This document shows positions 1-11,003 of a DNA stretch of 64,000 nt, one piece after another. Positions within the stretch are counted from its first letter, which is position 1. Every line of letters starts with the position of its first letter. This stretch comes from Pollenia angustigena (Eukaryota > Arthropoda > Insecta > Diptera > Polleniidae): NCBI GenBank assembly GCA_930367215.1, contig OV884058.1:199968208-200032207 (forward strand), written 5' to 3'. The position numbers and the translations under genes are program-made. The notes under the pieces are model-generated. The model was given only the letters and a program-made list of their open reading frames with translations. It had not been told where the DNA came from and ran no database searches.

Positions 1-1124
1 TTTGCTATTTGTATATTTTTAACAAAATTTTTTCTTGCACATTTGAAAATATTTTGAAGTACAGGGGTTTTAAACCTTTTCCATCTGCAATAAGCATCAT
101 AACGTAATTTTATTAAATGTTTGATATCGTTGTTGAACCAGGAATGCTTATCAGCTTTTATAGATTTAGTCTTCAAAGGAACACACAGGTCGAAAACGTT
201 ATTTATGTTATCTTGAATAAAATTTTATTGATCATCGACACTAACTAAAGAGTATACAATGTTCCATTCAACGTTGTCAATGTGTTGATTTAAAATGGCA
301 TAATCAATGTTGTGGAAATCACGATAAGTTATATATTTATCTTCTCTGGTCACGCAGAAATCATAGTCAACAAAAAGCATATCATGTCTTGAAAACACTG
401 ATGCTGAAAGTTGGTCATATAAAAGTACATTAGATTTATCATTTACAAATAGTAAGTCAATTAAACTGTTGGAGGTGCTGTGATAGTGTGTTTGAGTTGA
501 AATATTTACAGGTAGTAGACCAATTAACTGCATTTTCTCAGTCAATGTGTTGTCAACAAGAATATTATGATTGAAATCACCTAGAATGACAATATCATTG
601 TGTTGGATAGAAAAATCTTCTATAATATCAATTAAAGAAATAAACTCAAGGTCCGATTTTGGCCTGTAAACGCATCCCACGAGCATTTTTCTTTTATCTA
701 TACTTGTAATTTCAAGAAAAAGATATTCAATATTGCTATTTTCTTTTGTTTTTAATTTCACCATACAATTAATACCATTTCTGACAAATATTGCAACTCC
801 ACCACCCTTCCTGTCTTTTACGACACCGTTAGTTACGACTTTAGTTTTCCTATCAGCTCGAAATAAGCTGAATCCATGTAAATTATATACGGAATCCTGA
901 ACATCTGACGGAAACCAAGTTTCTAAAACACAAATAATATATATTTTAGATGACGTAAATAGGTATCTGAACTCATCTATTTTGCTATTGAGACTTTGCG
1001 CATTTATATGAACAATTTTTAGTCCCAGCCTTTGTCTGGACAAAATCCTAATCATATTGTAAATATTGTCTTTGGAACGAGAAGTATTATTATTAGCGAT
1101 TATCATTAATATCGAAATAAGCAA
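1..1124 (-). pseudogene. non-LTR retrotransposon (LINE) ORF2 fragment: AP-like endonuclease plus linker
   Basis: This is the N-terminal part of a LINE ORF2. The endonuclease nicks target DNA to prime reverse transcription. From the ATG at 1124 the 299-residue frame shows the usual endonuclease landmarks in order: HINAQS (N41), ETW (E68), GGGVAIFVR (about 108-115), YRP (153-155), GDFNHN (D183, N185), SLIDLLF (220-226) and SRHD (H247). A TAA at 225-227 ends the frame. Reading on in the same frame to the window edge gives a coherent linker with SWFNND and YDAYCRWKRF, as seen between endonuclease and reverse transcriptase in LINEs, so the stop looks like a single nonsense mutation. The reverse transcriptase would lie beyond base 1. 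The clade is not settled (I/Jockey/CR1-like by eye). The true start is unknown because the ORF1/ORF2 junction is not visible. Confidence 0.8.
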
Positions 1125-1392
1125 CGCATTTTAATATTTGTTTCGGAATAATTGGGTTAATAAAGTTGTAACGTAAAAAGAAGCTGTACAAGTGTAAATA
1201 AATTAATAAAAGTAAAAATAAAATAAATTTAAATAGAATGTAGTGCTTGAGAAAAAATATAAAAATATTATAATTTTTATAATTAGTTTTAAGAAGGAGA
1301 CACGTCACTGCAGCTTTTATTGACTGGTGCATCCTATTGATTTGATCCAGGAAATAACCGAAACAGATGCTGAATGTCATCAATTTGCATAA

Positions 1393-2190
1393 TCCCAACA
1401 AACACGGAGGTTTGATTTCAAATTGAAAATGATTTGAAATCAAACGTTTTCTCAAACGACAAACGTTTGATAATGATTTGAAAATCATAGCGTTCTCAAC
1501 AGAAAGGGGAAATTATTTTCAAATTGAAAAATGCCTTTATTTTCAACTTGCTTTCAAACGTAATTCTCAAATGTTTTTCAAATGTGGATTATAATACAAT
1601 GTGGAATATAAATAAAAAAAATTTATTTTGTTTAATTTAAATTTATTATTTATTTAAAAAAAAAAATGTGAGATACACATTCGGCACCATAGCAAAAAAA
1701 TTAAATTCTTGAAAAGACAAACTACTTGGCTCCCTTTTATTTTGAGGATTGTAGCACCGCGATCGTTGAACAAACTTTCTCCACTTTATCGTTTTATTTT
1801 CCCTTTTTTTTCGTATTTTTAATCATTGTAATTACTCACAAATAATTTTTTTCACAAGAAATAAGCTGTTCACTTTATATTTAAATTTATTTTTAATAGT
1901 AAAACATATGTAACCACTAAGTAAAAAATTTAACTTTAATCGCCATTTTTAATGATCACATTTATTTTTCGCTTTAGTATTGCCAAGTATATTTTTGATT
2001 TGAATTTAACATTTGACAAACATTTGACATCAAATTTATAAAACATTTGATATCAAATGTTTATTTTCAAATCATTATCAATTTGAATTAAAATGTTTAA
2101 TCAAACAATTGAAAAACGTTTGAGAATTGTGTTTGATGTCAAATGATAAAGTAATTTCATATCAAAGGTTTGACTTCGTGTTTGTTGGGA
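1393..2190. mobile_element. 798-bp TIR element with TTTGA/TCAAA subterminal repeats (non-autonomous)
   Basis: The ends are inverted repeats: TCCCAACAAACACG at 1393-1406 matches the complement of CGTGTTTGTTGGGA at 2177-2190. Inside each end, roughly 150 bp are packed with short motifs such as TTTGA, TCAAA and CAAATGTTTG in both orientations, which would fold on themselves. No coding frame lies inside. No clear target duplication is visible, so the superfamily is not assigned. Confidence 0.65.
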
Positions 2191-2840
2191 TCGGATCATT
2201 TGGTGTTTTTTTAATAAAGATGAGATTCCGCATGCTAAATGCACTGTGTAAAATTTTTTTCTTTTTAAGGCTAACAGCAGAACGAAGTAGATTAAAATTA
2301 GATTAAACTTTTAAACTTTTTTAAAAAAAACTTTTTATTTGTTTATTTTTAAATTAGTGCAAATAACAATATTATTACAGGAGCAATTTAAAAACACGAC
2401 CGATTCTCTCAACTGTGCCTGATTGTATATGTATCTGTATGTCACCATGTACACCATTTGAAAGATATGGGCAAATCCCAGAAACAGTCCACCAACCAAA
2501 AATTTTTCAAATGATTTTTTTTTTTAACGGAATATAAGACTAGAATGTTTAATTTCATTTTTATATTAAAAAATTTGTATTTCAATGATCATCAATGCAA
2601 TAATTTTTACCAAATCATACCCCACTGCTGATTTTTTAATAAAATACGTGAATTTAGCATTATTTTAGGTGATTTTTGTGCTTAAAATAGCACTTATGGC
2701 AGACTTATCAAAATATAAATTTCGTTAAAATAAAAGTTGATATTCATTAGTTAACAAATTAGTTTAAGAAATGCAATTCATAAAAATATAATTTGTTTTG
2801 TTAAAATAAATAAAATATAATAATAAAATACTACTGGAAA
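2191..2840. other. AT-rich stretch, nothing recognised
   Basis: About 650 bp of AT-rich sequence with homopolymer runs. No frame, inverted repeat or repeat shared with the rest of the window was recognised. Confidence 0.5.
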
Positions 2841-2843
2841 AAC

Positions 2844-3243
2844 TGTAGCGTGCGTTACGTAGCGTGCGTCACAAAGGGTTCACGGCTTTTGTCAAAAAAT
2901 CACAACATTTTTTGGCTGCAAAACGGTGTGTTAAGATTTCTCTTATACTCATCTTTCATTTAGGAATCAGATTTTGTATAACTTATCATGCAAAATTCGC
3001 TAAAAATTAGGAAAACGCACTTCAACCTTTGAAGTTACTTCCACTTTTTGTAGCGTGCGTCACAAAACTTTGTGATCAATTATTTCGCAACAAAAACTTG
3101 CTTAGAAATTATGATATATGCCATTCGTAAGTACATATTAATGTCAGTAAATACTATATATAAGTTGAAGCTATCTTTTTTGAAAGACCAAAAACTGTGT
3201 ATATTTCAATCAGAAAACGCGTGCGAATGTAGCGTTCGTCACG
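2844..3243 (+). repeat. dispersed 14-bp motif GTAGCGTGCGTCAC, four occurrences
   Basis: GTAGCGTGCGT followed by TAC or CAC occurs twice back to back near 2846-2871, again at about 3052-3065 (TGTAGCGTGCGTCACAAA) and in a diverged form (TAGCGTTCGTCAC) at 3230-3242. The motif is far richer in G+C than its surroundings, so chance recurrence is unlikely. Its role is unknown. It could be part of an unrecognised element reaching to the inverted repeat at 3344-3600. Confidence 0.45.
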
Positions 3244-3343
3244 CAGGATTTGCCCATATTTACTTACAGAAGTGCACAATACATATTTTATTGAAATCTG
3301 TTCAATATTTTCGGAGTAATAAGCGTTAAAATTTGCTACTAAC

Positions 3344-3600
3344 ACATATCGCTCATGTGCTACAAGACCGGCAGAACTCAAAAAAATCCATTTCGAGGTA
3401 AACGCATTTAAAGTTTTTGATTTGCTCTAACTACTTAGAAAAAAAGAAGACACATTCTCTTCAAACTGGGAAAGTATAAAAGGTATAAAGATGAATTTAA
3501 TACACAATATAAAGAAAAACAAAGCGAACAATTCTGCATCTCTAACTCCAAAATTTCATTTTTTGAGTTATGCCGGTCTTGCAGCAAATGAGCGATATGT
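3344..3600. repeat. inverted repeat, ~43-bp arms, 170-bp spacer
   Basis: The left arm 3344-3387 (contains ATATCGCTCATGTGC and AAGACCGGCAGAACTC) is the approximate reverse complement of 3558-3600 (contains GAGTTATGCCGGTCTTGCAG and ATGAGCGATATGT), with a few mismatches. Both arms can be translated to similar peptides, which follows from the repeat and is not evidence of a gene. It may be the ends of a small foldback element. Confidence 0.55.
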
Positions 3601-4263
3601 AAATTCAAAATTTGTTTTTTTCAATTATCAAATAATAAAAAAAAATAGGGTGCTCGATTATTCGACATTTTTTAGAAACCGGCTATCGAATGTTTCGACT
3701 ATATAAATACGGGAAATTGAATTTCTTTCTTTTACCATTCCGTGCTGCATCTAATAATTTTTAAAGTTTCTATAATATTTAACTTTGCTAATATTCCACC
3801 TATTAAGATATAATTTTACATTAAACTTTTGGTATTTTTTCGTTCAACATCTGCTACTTTGATTAATTTTCGTTTGATATTAGACATAGAAAAATTAAGT
3901 TAAACACGCAATGTCCTGAGTTGATGACAACCTATTTGTTTTTCAATTGATATTTTCTGATATTTTTTATATTGAACATCCAAAATTAATTAACTAACGT
4001 AGAAGATGAAATATTAACAGGAGGTTGGTCCCTCGACAAATCGATCCACTAAGACGGAAAAACTGAATGCTCGAATATATATAAATTCATATATACTTAG
4101 ATGTACTATGATTTCTTCATATGTACATAAAAATGCATGGCCGAATTTTGACCATTAGGCGAACACTTGTTTTTGAAACACCTTGCCATTGTTGCAGGCT
4201 GTTATGTATAAACATTTTTTATGTTGAAGTACGAGTATTATGCAAATATAATTAGCAATTTTT
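3601..4263. other. AT-rich stretch, nothing recognised
   Basis: No gene, no shared repeat and no inverted repeat was found. A few short TTCGA-rich motifs occur near 3650-3700. Confidence 0.5.
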
Positions 4264-6196
4264 TTAACCCATTTCTTACCGCCGTGCGTTTGAACACACG
4301 TTCATAATTTCTTAACTTTGAGGAATTATAAGTCACAGATAAGTATAAAAAACTTAATGTGTGTGGCGTGTATATTAAAGTTTGGTGTCTTACCAACAAA
4401 AAAAATATTTTTGAAAATTTTTGCAAGCTTCCCCCCTTTCACAAGAGGGGGTTTAAAAAGTGTCCAAAAATAGGCTCTTTTTAAATCAATTATATTATAT
4501 ATATAAAATAATCTGAATTATAATATATGTATTGCCGGGTGTTACGATATCTCCAAAAAGCAACCTAAGGCCATTTGCCCATCAAACTGGTTAATATATG
4601 TGCCGCTAGGCGGCAGTAAATACCGGCGTGTGTTTCACCACACGTTGGTACTGAAAGTGAGATTGATTCGACAAAGATTTTCTTATATTTTTTTTGTGTG
4701 ACTGCATTTTATGTTGTTTTTTTTTTCCAATTGTCCTTAATACTTATTCTTCTAATTTGAAATTGAAGGGAACAAAATATTGTAATTAAAAATTGAATTT
4801 TATTAACATTGAAGAAATTTAGGCCTTATTAGCTTGACAAAAATAACATTCATAAATTCATCACTCTGGCCAAAGAAACAACTACAGCAATTGAAATTAT
4901 TTAATTTGTTTTGTAATTAAGAGTCAGATTAGCTAAAATGTTACGCGAAGAGTACCCTACTGGAGCGATGATGAACATGAACATCAAGGTAAAAGAGCGT
5001 TCGCGTTTGAAACTGCTATTTATTTGTCCCCCGATAATACTGTCGGTGATTCGGATACGTGAAAAACAATCCGTTTCGGATATAAACTGTGGGCGATTTG
5101 CTTGAACATTAGCTACATGTTTCCTTTTGTTCCATACTGGTGTATCCGTTTTTTTCAATAAAAGTTTTAGACTCGATGCATCCGCCATAATAGAACTATT
5201 TTCACATTGTGAACATAAAATGCAAAGCAATTCTAGTTTGTCATTTTTTGTTTACCTCCCATTACTTGCTGTACTTGTCGAAAGGGAGAGGATTCCGCGC
5301 AAGCGGCACTGTTCGTAAAAAAAAGCCTTGAAAAAGTACAATTCCCGACTTTGCATTCGATATACGAAATAACGTTCTGGTAATTCGTTGGACGGACAAT
5401 TCTAAAGCTACACTCGCAAATAATTATTACGCAATCGATCCAGTAGTAGCAGTTCGTGTTCGTGTTTAACAGCCCCTCGCTATCAAAAATTACAACGGGC
5501 ATATGGGTGGCGTGGATTTACATGGAAATGCGGTTGCCAATTACTCTATCGTCATTCGTAGCAAAAAGTGATAGTAGCCGTTCTAAGTCTTATGCATGGG
5601 TAGCGCTGTGGTCAATTCGTGGAAACTGGATTTCTTCATAGCAGCTTCGCAAAACGCGAATCCTATCTTACAGTTTGACTTCAATAACTCGGTGTCCAAG
5701 TCTCTGCTGCTTTCGTCGGAGGATGCAATAGACGGAATGGAACCTTCGCCTACAGAGGATTCATTCACTAATTGTTAGCAAAAAAACTTTTCGATGGTAG
5801 ACAGCTTGCTCGTTCCTTTCAAAAGCACCAGTCGTCGCCGTTGCGTTATGTGTACAGCAAAAGTCACCATATTTTAGTGTGAGAAGTGTAACGTCCACAT
5901 ACACCTATACAATTGTTCCACAAAGTCAAACAATTTTATTAACAACACCGTTCCACACGTTCAAGGAATACGTACCATAAAAAACATAAATAACTAAACA
6001 AATTTGTACACAACAAAAGATTGCAAAACACTTAACAGTACCAGCGTGTGGTCAAACACACGGCAATTTTCGGAAAAACTACTCGTCGAAAAAAAATTTT
6101 TTTTTTCAGAAAATGTTTAAAATGGTATTATAAGACGTTCCTGATATTTTCAACAAAAAATTTCAACGTTTAAATTTTTGGTAATTAACCGGTTAA
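4264..6196 (+). mobile_element. degraded piggyBac-like DNA transposon
   Basis: A piggyBac-type transposase remnant (5063-5916) lies between two TTAA sites, the family's fixed target sequence: 4264-4267 and 6193-6196. Read inward, the ends are CCCATTTCTTACC and CCGGTTAATTACC, an imperfect 13-bp TIR. Three 18-bp imperfect palindromes sit inside: CGTGCGTTTGAACACACG (4283-4300), CGTGTGTTTCACCACACG (4627-4644) and CGTGTGGTCAAACACACG (6045-6062). Two are subterminal, as expected for transposase-binding sites. The exact borders are an inference because the TIR is weak. A similar end appears at 63816. Confidence 0.6.
5063..5916 (+). pseudogene. piggyBac-like transposase (DDE_Tnp_1_7 type), broken
   Basis: In family order I can read: IRFGYKLWAICL (5069-5104), matching the KPIRFGYKLW region; a stretch near 5250-5310 resembling the LPLLxxLxER segment; VRWTDNSKATLANNYYAI (from about 5390), matching the WYDNKxVxxxSNxxG region; YNGHMGGVDL then IRSKK (about 5491-5570), the hallmark MGGVD motif with its conserved catalytic Asp; SAVVNSWKL (about 5600-5625); and a C-terminal cysteine cluster, RRRCVMCTAK then CEKCNVHIHLYNC (to 5916), the usual zinc-binding tail. 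At least six stops (four between 5575 and 5590) and at least one frameshift between 5113 and 5488 show it is dead. The N-terminal half is not recognisable. The opposite-strand frames over this region are shadows. Confidence 0.75.
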
Positions 6197-6350
6197 GCAT
6201 AAATTTATTTTTAAAGAATAAGCTAAAAACCGAGGTTTTCTTGTCGGTTTCGGTTTTAGGCATTAAAAACCGCGGTTTCGATTTCGGTTAAAACCGAACA
6301 GCAATACCTATTTTGCACTATTTAAAAATGTTCTTGGTAGTTAAGCTGGA
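6197..6350. repeat. short AACCG-rich simple repeat
   Basis: Sequence at about 6225-6298 alternates AAAACCG, GGTTTCGGTTTT and AAAACCGCGGTTT, giving overlapping short inverted repeats. No gene. Confidence 0.4.
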
Positions 6351-6352
6351 GG

Positions 6353-6653
6353 TCCATACCACGCGTTACTCGCTTTTTCGCAGCAAACGCAGCTATCAAA
6401 AAAGTAGAATCTGTGTAGTTATACGTAGTAAGTTACATGCACAAAAGCGTAGATGCCTTGAGGCGAAAAGTAGGTTTACTTTCTACTTTTGTAAGCGTCA
6501 CAAGCAGCGTTCGAACAAATCAGCTGATTTTGACAAATTAAATTTTACTTGTGCTGCTGCTGCATAAAAAGCGTTGCGTGTAACTTGAAACGTAGAACGC
6601 AAGTAAGGTTATAAAAGTATGCGCTGCGTGGAGGAAATAACGCGTGGTATGGA
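6353..6653. mobile_element. MITE with 16-bp TIR TCCATACCACGCGTTA
   Basis: TCCATACCACGCGTTA at 6353-6368 is the exact complement of TAACGCGTGGTATGGA at 6638-6653. The ~300-bp interior has no coding frame of note. Immediate flanks (AGG/TCT) do not give a convincing target duplication, so the superfamily is open. Confidence 0.65.
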
Positions 6654-6665
6654 TCTGCATCTTTA

Positions 6666-7018
6666 AGGCTAGATTACACTATTATACTTTGTATTAATAC
6701 ATGTCAAAATCTCAAGTAATATGAGAAAGTGTGATAGTGTGAATGCAATGTGTCACGAAATTGACAAGTATTAAGAAAAAAGTTTGACATCCCATACGAC
6801 TTCATCGTTTTTTGAAAAATGTATAAACAATAATACTTTTCATTGGATCAGGGTTGCACTTTATTTCATGTGTGAGTGTTTATACTTTGTGTGATGGTCT
6901 GAACACAAACTGTCATGTTACGTTAGATATTTTGACAGTCGCAACAAAACTCATTAGATTTCCATCTCACAAAGTATTATGGAATACGTAAGACTTGTGA
7001 GATAGTGTAATCTAGGCT
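6666..7018. mobile_element. 353-bp PIF/Harbinger-like MITE (TTA target site)
   Basis: TIR AGGCTAGATTACACTAT at 6666-6682 against the complement of ATAGTGTAATCTAGGCT at 7002-7018 (one mismatch), flanked on both sides by TTA (6663-6665 and 7019-7021). A 3-bp TTA/TAA target duplication is characteristic of PIF/Harbinger elements. The interior is non-coding. Confidence 0.75.
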
Positions 7019-7234
7019 TTAGTTCTGATCCCACTTTACGAATGAATGTCATCATGCATTTTTAGAATGTTCCAGGCGCATTTTCAGCGTCACCTTGTTG
7101 TACCATTGACATTGTGTTTTAGAGAGTTGTATTTTTTTGGTATTTCATCTCAACTGTGTTTTTTGGGCCAGTGGTGATCGCCAGAGTTGGGAATGTTATA
7201 CGCAAAATTCAAACAAAAACGCCTAATTGCCTAA

Positions 7235-7568
7235 CTTGAGGGTTACACGATCAAGTTTTGCCTATCAAGTTTAAATACACTCACACTTTTTTACCAATAC
7301 ACTCATACTCTTAAAAGTTGATACGAACTTGCCTTTAAAATTCTCTTGTCAGTGAGTGTTTCAATTTACGTTCAAGAAAACAGCTGATTTCAAGGTAAGT
7401 GAGCAAATTTTTCGTTTATCTTTATAATTTGTTTTCTTGATGACATCTTGAAAGTAAATTGCTCAAAAATTGAATGCAGCCTACGTCACAGCTTTCAATT
7501 TATGTAAATTTTGACAAGCAGTATATGTAAAAGACTAGCAAGAACAACTTGACCGTGTGGCCGCAGGG
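7235..7568 (+). mobile_element. MITE family A, copy 1 (334 bp, TAA target site)
   Basis: First of three copies of one MITE in the window (others at 27363-27696 and 28188-28522). TAA flanks both ends (7232-7234, 7569-7571). The 23-bp imperfect TIR starts CTTGAGGGTTACACG on the left and, read inward, CCCTGCGGCCACACG on the right; both continue to TCAAGTT. The TAA target site suggests PIF/Harbinger mobilisation. Confidence 0.8.
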
Positions 7569-7748
7569 TAAGACATATGTCTCGACACAATGGTACGTCA
7601 CAAATGGCAGTGAGCATGTTGAACTTTTCCTAGATATATGCAACCAAGTGTGGAAGTTAAACTCATTATTTGAGGAGTTTTAATTTAACCTTTATTAATT
7701 GTTTTTAAGTCTTTAATGTTATTTATGTAAATTTATTTTATATAACAA

Positions 7749-8125
7749 CTAGCGGGCCCTGCCGGCTTCGCACGGCAAAACAAAATAAGAAAAGAAACAC
7801 ACTTGTTTTTAATAAAGTTGGTTTTCCTGCGGCAAAAACACACTCACTTCACATACGCACCGCACACACATGCGTTATCGGATTTCAACCAAACTTCATA
7901 TAAACCATATATGGGCCACTGCCTACGTAGTGTATAAGTTTGGTTGCGCACGACGCGTTTATGAGTAGTTCGGCGACGTACATATACGGACTTATTTTTA
8001 TATATATAGATAAGAATCTTAACAGTCTGACTTTCTCTTCCAATAAGTTTGTTGTGTCTTTGCTTCTTTGTAAATGTATTTTTATTAAATAAAACTTCAA
8101 TTTAATATCAGATAATATCAACGTT
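7749..8125 (+). mobile_element. LINE-like 3' tail fragment
   Basis: The stretch starts CTAGCGGGCCCTGCCGG then CTTCGCACGGC and continues to a TATATATATAGATAAG-type tail near 8000. Fragments with this CTAGC...CGGCTTCGCACGG start are common in insect genomes and, from memory, belong to the 3' ends of RTE-like LINEs. No reverse transcriptase is present. The family assignment is uncertain. Confidence 0.35.
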
Positions 8126-8442
8126 ATTTTCGGGGGTACAAAATTTATTACTAAGATTTTCGTATGACCTGCTTAATTCCCAATTTTTCATATTTGATAA
8201 ATACACTGAAATTTATTGTTGAGGGAATGCAAGCTTTTCACTGGTTGCTTAGGCCAGATTATCAGGAAACCTTTTACAATGATTTTAGAAAAGCTAAATA
8301 TAATCAAATATTTCATTGAAATTGGTTAATTTTGATTCATCTCAAGTGTAATTTGAATTTTGCTGGTGGTAGCACTGGGTGGCAACCCTAAAAAAATTCG
8401 ACAGCTTAGAGTTAGTAAAATGAAGCGTTACATGATAACCCC

Positions 8443-9134
8443 GGGTCTCCACGTAGCAATATTTATTGCAGCAAACGTCAAATTTGATTGCTCCATAAAA
8501 TTTGCGACGTATAGACCGCATAATGCCATGAGTGGCAATCCATTGCGCACTGATTGCTCTTCTTATTGCTTGAGCAATTATTGCTTAGCAATCTGCTGTC
8601 AAATCAGTTGTAATTTATCTGACATTTCATTTCGCTGTACTTTTGGTTATTTATTAGTGTGTTTATTTATTAAAAAAAGCAAGTGAAAAAATACTTCAAC
8701 AAAATACAGAAAAAGTTTTTATATATTACATTTTTAAATAAATGCAATATCAACAAAAGCAAACGAAGAATTTGTTTTTTTTTTGTATATTTTTATTTTT
8801 TCAATAGAACAATACAAGTTTTAGGTTTTTTTCATATGCAAATAAACAAAAAAGCAATACAAAACACAGCTACGACAATTACAATTAATTATTTTATTAA
8901 TTAATTTAAAAAAGAAAATTTAACAATCACTTCAAAACACAACATAAAACATTTGTTTTAAATACAGCCACAAAACTTTATACAACTACTCGAGGTGAAA
9001 ATTGCAAATTTATGGCAAAGCAATAACAAGTGTTCTCCTGCAATATAATCAGCAATCATTGCTCCACTGTTCTGTCATTGTTCTGCCGACGTTATTGCTT
9101 GTACTTAGCAATAAAAATTGCTACGTGGAGACCC
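8443..9134. mobile_element. 692-bp TIR element with GGGTCTCCACGTAGCAAT ends
   Basis: GGGTCTCCACGTAGCAAT at 8443-8460 followed by a TTTATTGC block is mirrored at 9108-9134 with a single mismatch in about 27 bp. The interior contains many AGCAAT/ATTGCT words in both orientations. The small open frames inside are AT-rich and match nothing. No target duplication was recognised. Confidence 0.65.
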
Positions 9135-10531
9135 AGCGTAAAGCAACGTGTCTGCATTATTTAACAATAATTCAAAAAGAATGAAAGGTTGCAGTTCAAA
9201 AATTTCAGAATATGGCCGGTATAGTATTTTTCCTTCGTCAACTGTGAAGAGATTAATTAAAAAATTCAGGGAGCTATGACCCTGTAACGGCAACGCTGGC
9301 TACAACACATACTTTGTTGTGGCACCGATGCCATTTGACAACTCCAAGTGATTATGCCTTGCACTAACAGCTACATGTTGATAAATTGATATCAATTGTT
9401 GTTTCAGGCAGTTGTGTTGACGTTCGTCTTGTATTTTTACAAAAAGGTGTTCAATTTGTTCTGCCAGATCTTGTTTTTAAACTTCTTTAAAGAAAAAAAA
9501 AAAATATATAAAAGTCTTAATTTGTTGTATGTTCTTATTTTTCTTCTTTCTTATCTTTCTCAATTCTTGTTCATGTTATACAAATTTGACATATTGACAG
9601 CTTCTTTAGATAAAATGTAACATCCTTTAAAACTTTTCTATAAAACAATAATAAAAACACAAAATAAACCAAAGAATTTAAAGAAATCTTAAAATGCCAT
9701 GGTCATTGTTAAATCATTTTACAATCATTAATTTAATTATAGACTACAAAATTGATCCATGTTTTTTGTAAAGAAACTTTTTAACCAGACTTTATTTTCA
9801 TTTTATAAAGTCATTCACCCCCGCACAAAATTTCTGAGCAATTAAACGAACATAGAAATGATCTTTTAATCGCCTGCTATTGACAACAGTTTTTAATAAA
9901 TAATTAATAAACTACTTTCAGTTTTATTTTTTTTAAAGATGATGAATAATTAATAATATTAAATCTTTTATTATTTTGGTTTAATAAATTAATCAAGAAA
10001 ATAATTTAATTGCAATTTTTTTATATTTGTGAAGTGAGAAATATTTTTTGATGTTCATTTGTGTTGTTCTAAAAGACAGGGACGTAACACAAAATAGGGG
10101 TTCTAAATATAATTAAGGTACGAATCTATAATTTGCTAATTTTTTTAAATAAATTAACAAGGCCTCTTACAAATGTTCAGTATTAACTGGATTATCCTTA
10201 AATAATTTTAACTTTAGCCAAAATGAAATATAGATAAAAACCTCAAATAACTTACTGATTTGTATATGAGTTCATAAGTGAAACACGGGTCTTAACAAAA
10301 GAGTTCTATTGAGTCTTGTTTACCACTGTTTTCTTTTCTTATTAAGCTCTTTATATATTTTCCGCCTTCAGAAATCTTTTGGGCACCTTCGGCTACTACT
10401 ATCCTACGGGCTATATTTTAGTGATTTACGGGAAATGTCATCTTCAGATTTTCGTAACATTTGACCGAATCAAGTAACGTGTAGCCTGGCGCATACGGAT
10501 ATCACTAGCAATTGGAGTTGTCTTGCTATAC
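9135..10531. other. AT-rich interior of duplicated block, nothing recognised
   Basis: Open frames here are short, leucine/phenylalanine/lysine-rich and show no domain. The same holds for the second copy at 13578-14974. Confidence 0.5.
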
Positions 10532-10950
10532 GCAGAGTAAAAACATGTTTAAATATGGCCAGCTCCAACAAAACTATTTTTAAAGAAAATTGTAAACATA
10601 TTATGTTTAATTTGACTATATTATTGTTGCATCACATTTTATGGTTTAATATGACAATAATTTCTTTTTAAATTAACAATAGTATTTCCCTCTTTTTCAA
10701 GAGCAACATACTATGGTTGAAAACTAACCATGCTATTGTAAACGTTAAATATATTTTAGTTATTATTAACCATAACATGTTCGGAGGCAACCATTATATG
10801 GTTGTGGCTTCTTGATGGAGGACTAATTAAACCATAATATGTTTGTATGTGACAATAATATGGTTAAATTAAACATAATATGTTTACAATTTTCTTTAAA
10901 AAAAGTTTTGTTGGAGATGACCATATTTCAACATGGTTTTTCTCTGGGTG
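10532..10950. mobile_element. MITE family B (CAGAGAAAAACCATG ends), copy in block 1
   Basis: About 75 bp at each end are inverted repeats: the left arm (CAGAGTAAAAACATG...CTCCAACAAAACT) matches the complement of the right arm ending TTTTTCTCTGGGTG. The interior is rich in AACCATAATATGGTT words. Relatives occur at 34078-34236, 35650-35812 and 55800-56015. The same copy recurs at 14975-15393. Confidence 0.6.
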
Positions 10951-10969
10951 TATATACCCTGCAGAAAAT

Positions 10970-11003
10970 GTCATTAGTGAATCTGTACTGATTCACTAAT
11001 GAC
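10970..11003. repeat. perfect 14-bp hairpin
   Basis: GTCATTAGTGAATC and its exact complement GATTCACTAATGAC are separated by the 6-base loop TGTACT. A second short hairpin, GTCAC...GTGAC, follows directly. It is repeated in block 2 at 15413-15446. Function is unknown; it may be an inner part of an unrecognised element. Confidence 0.6.

Noticed and set aside
1093..1488. 131-codon minus frame upstream of the LINE endonuclease, as a possible ORF1 end
   Set aside because: It is Phe/Leu/Ile-rich without zinc knuckles or other ORF1 features and crosses the edge of the TIR element at 1393.
3154..3706. Related small proteins (SSAGLVAHERYV and LSYAGLAANERYV) encoded on opposite strands
   Set aside because: The similarity comes from the two arms of the inverted repeat at 3344-3600; neither frame has other support.
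4901..5502. Minus-strand frames of 109 and 89 codons over the piggyBac remnant
   Set aside because: The plus strand carries recognisable transposase motifs in the same place; the minus frames are shadows.
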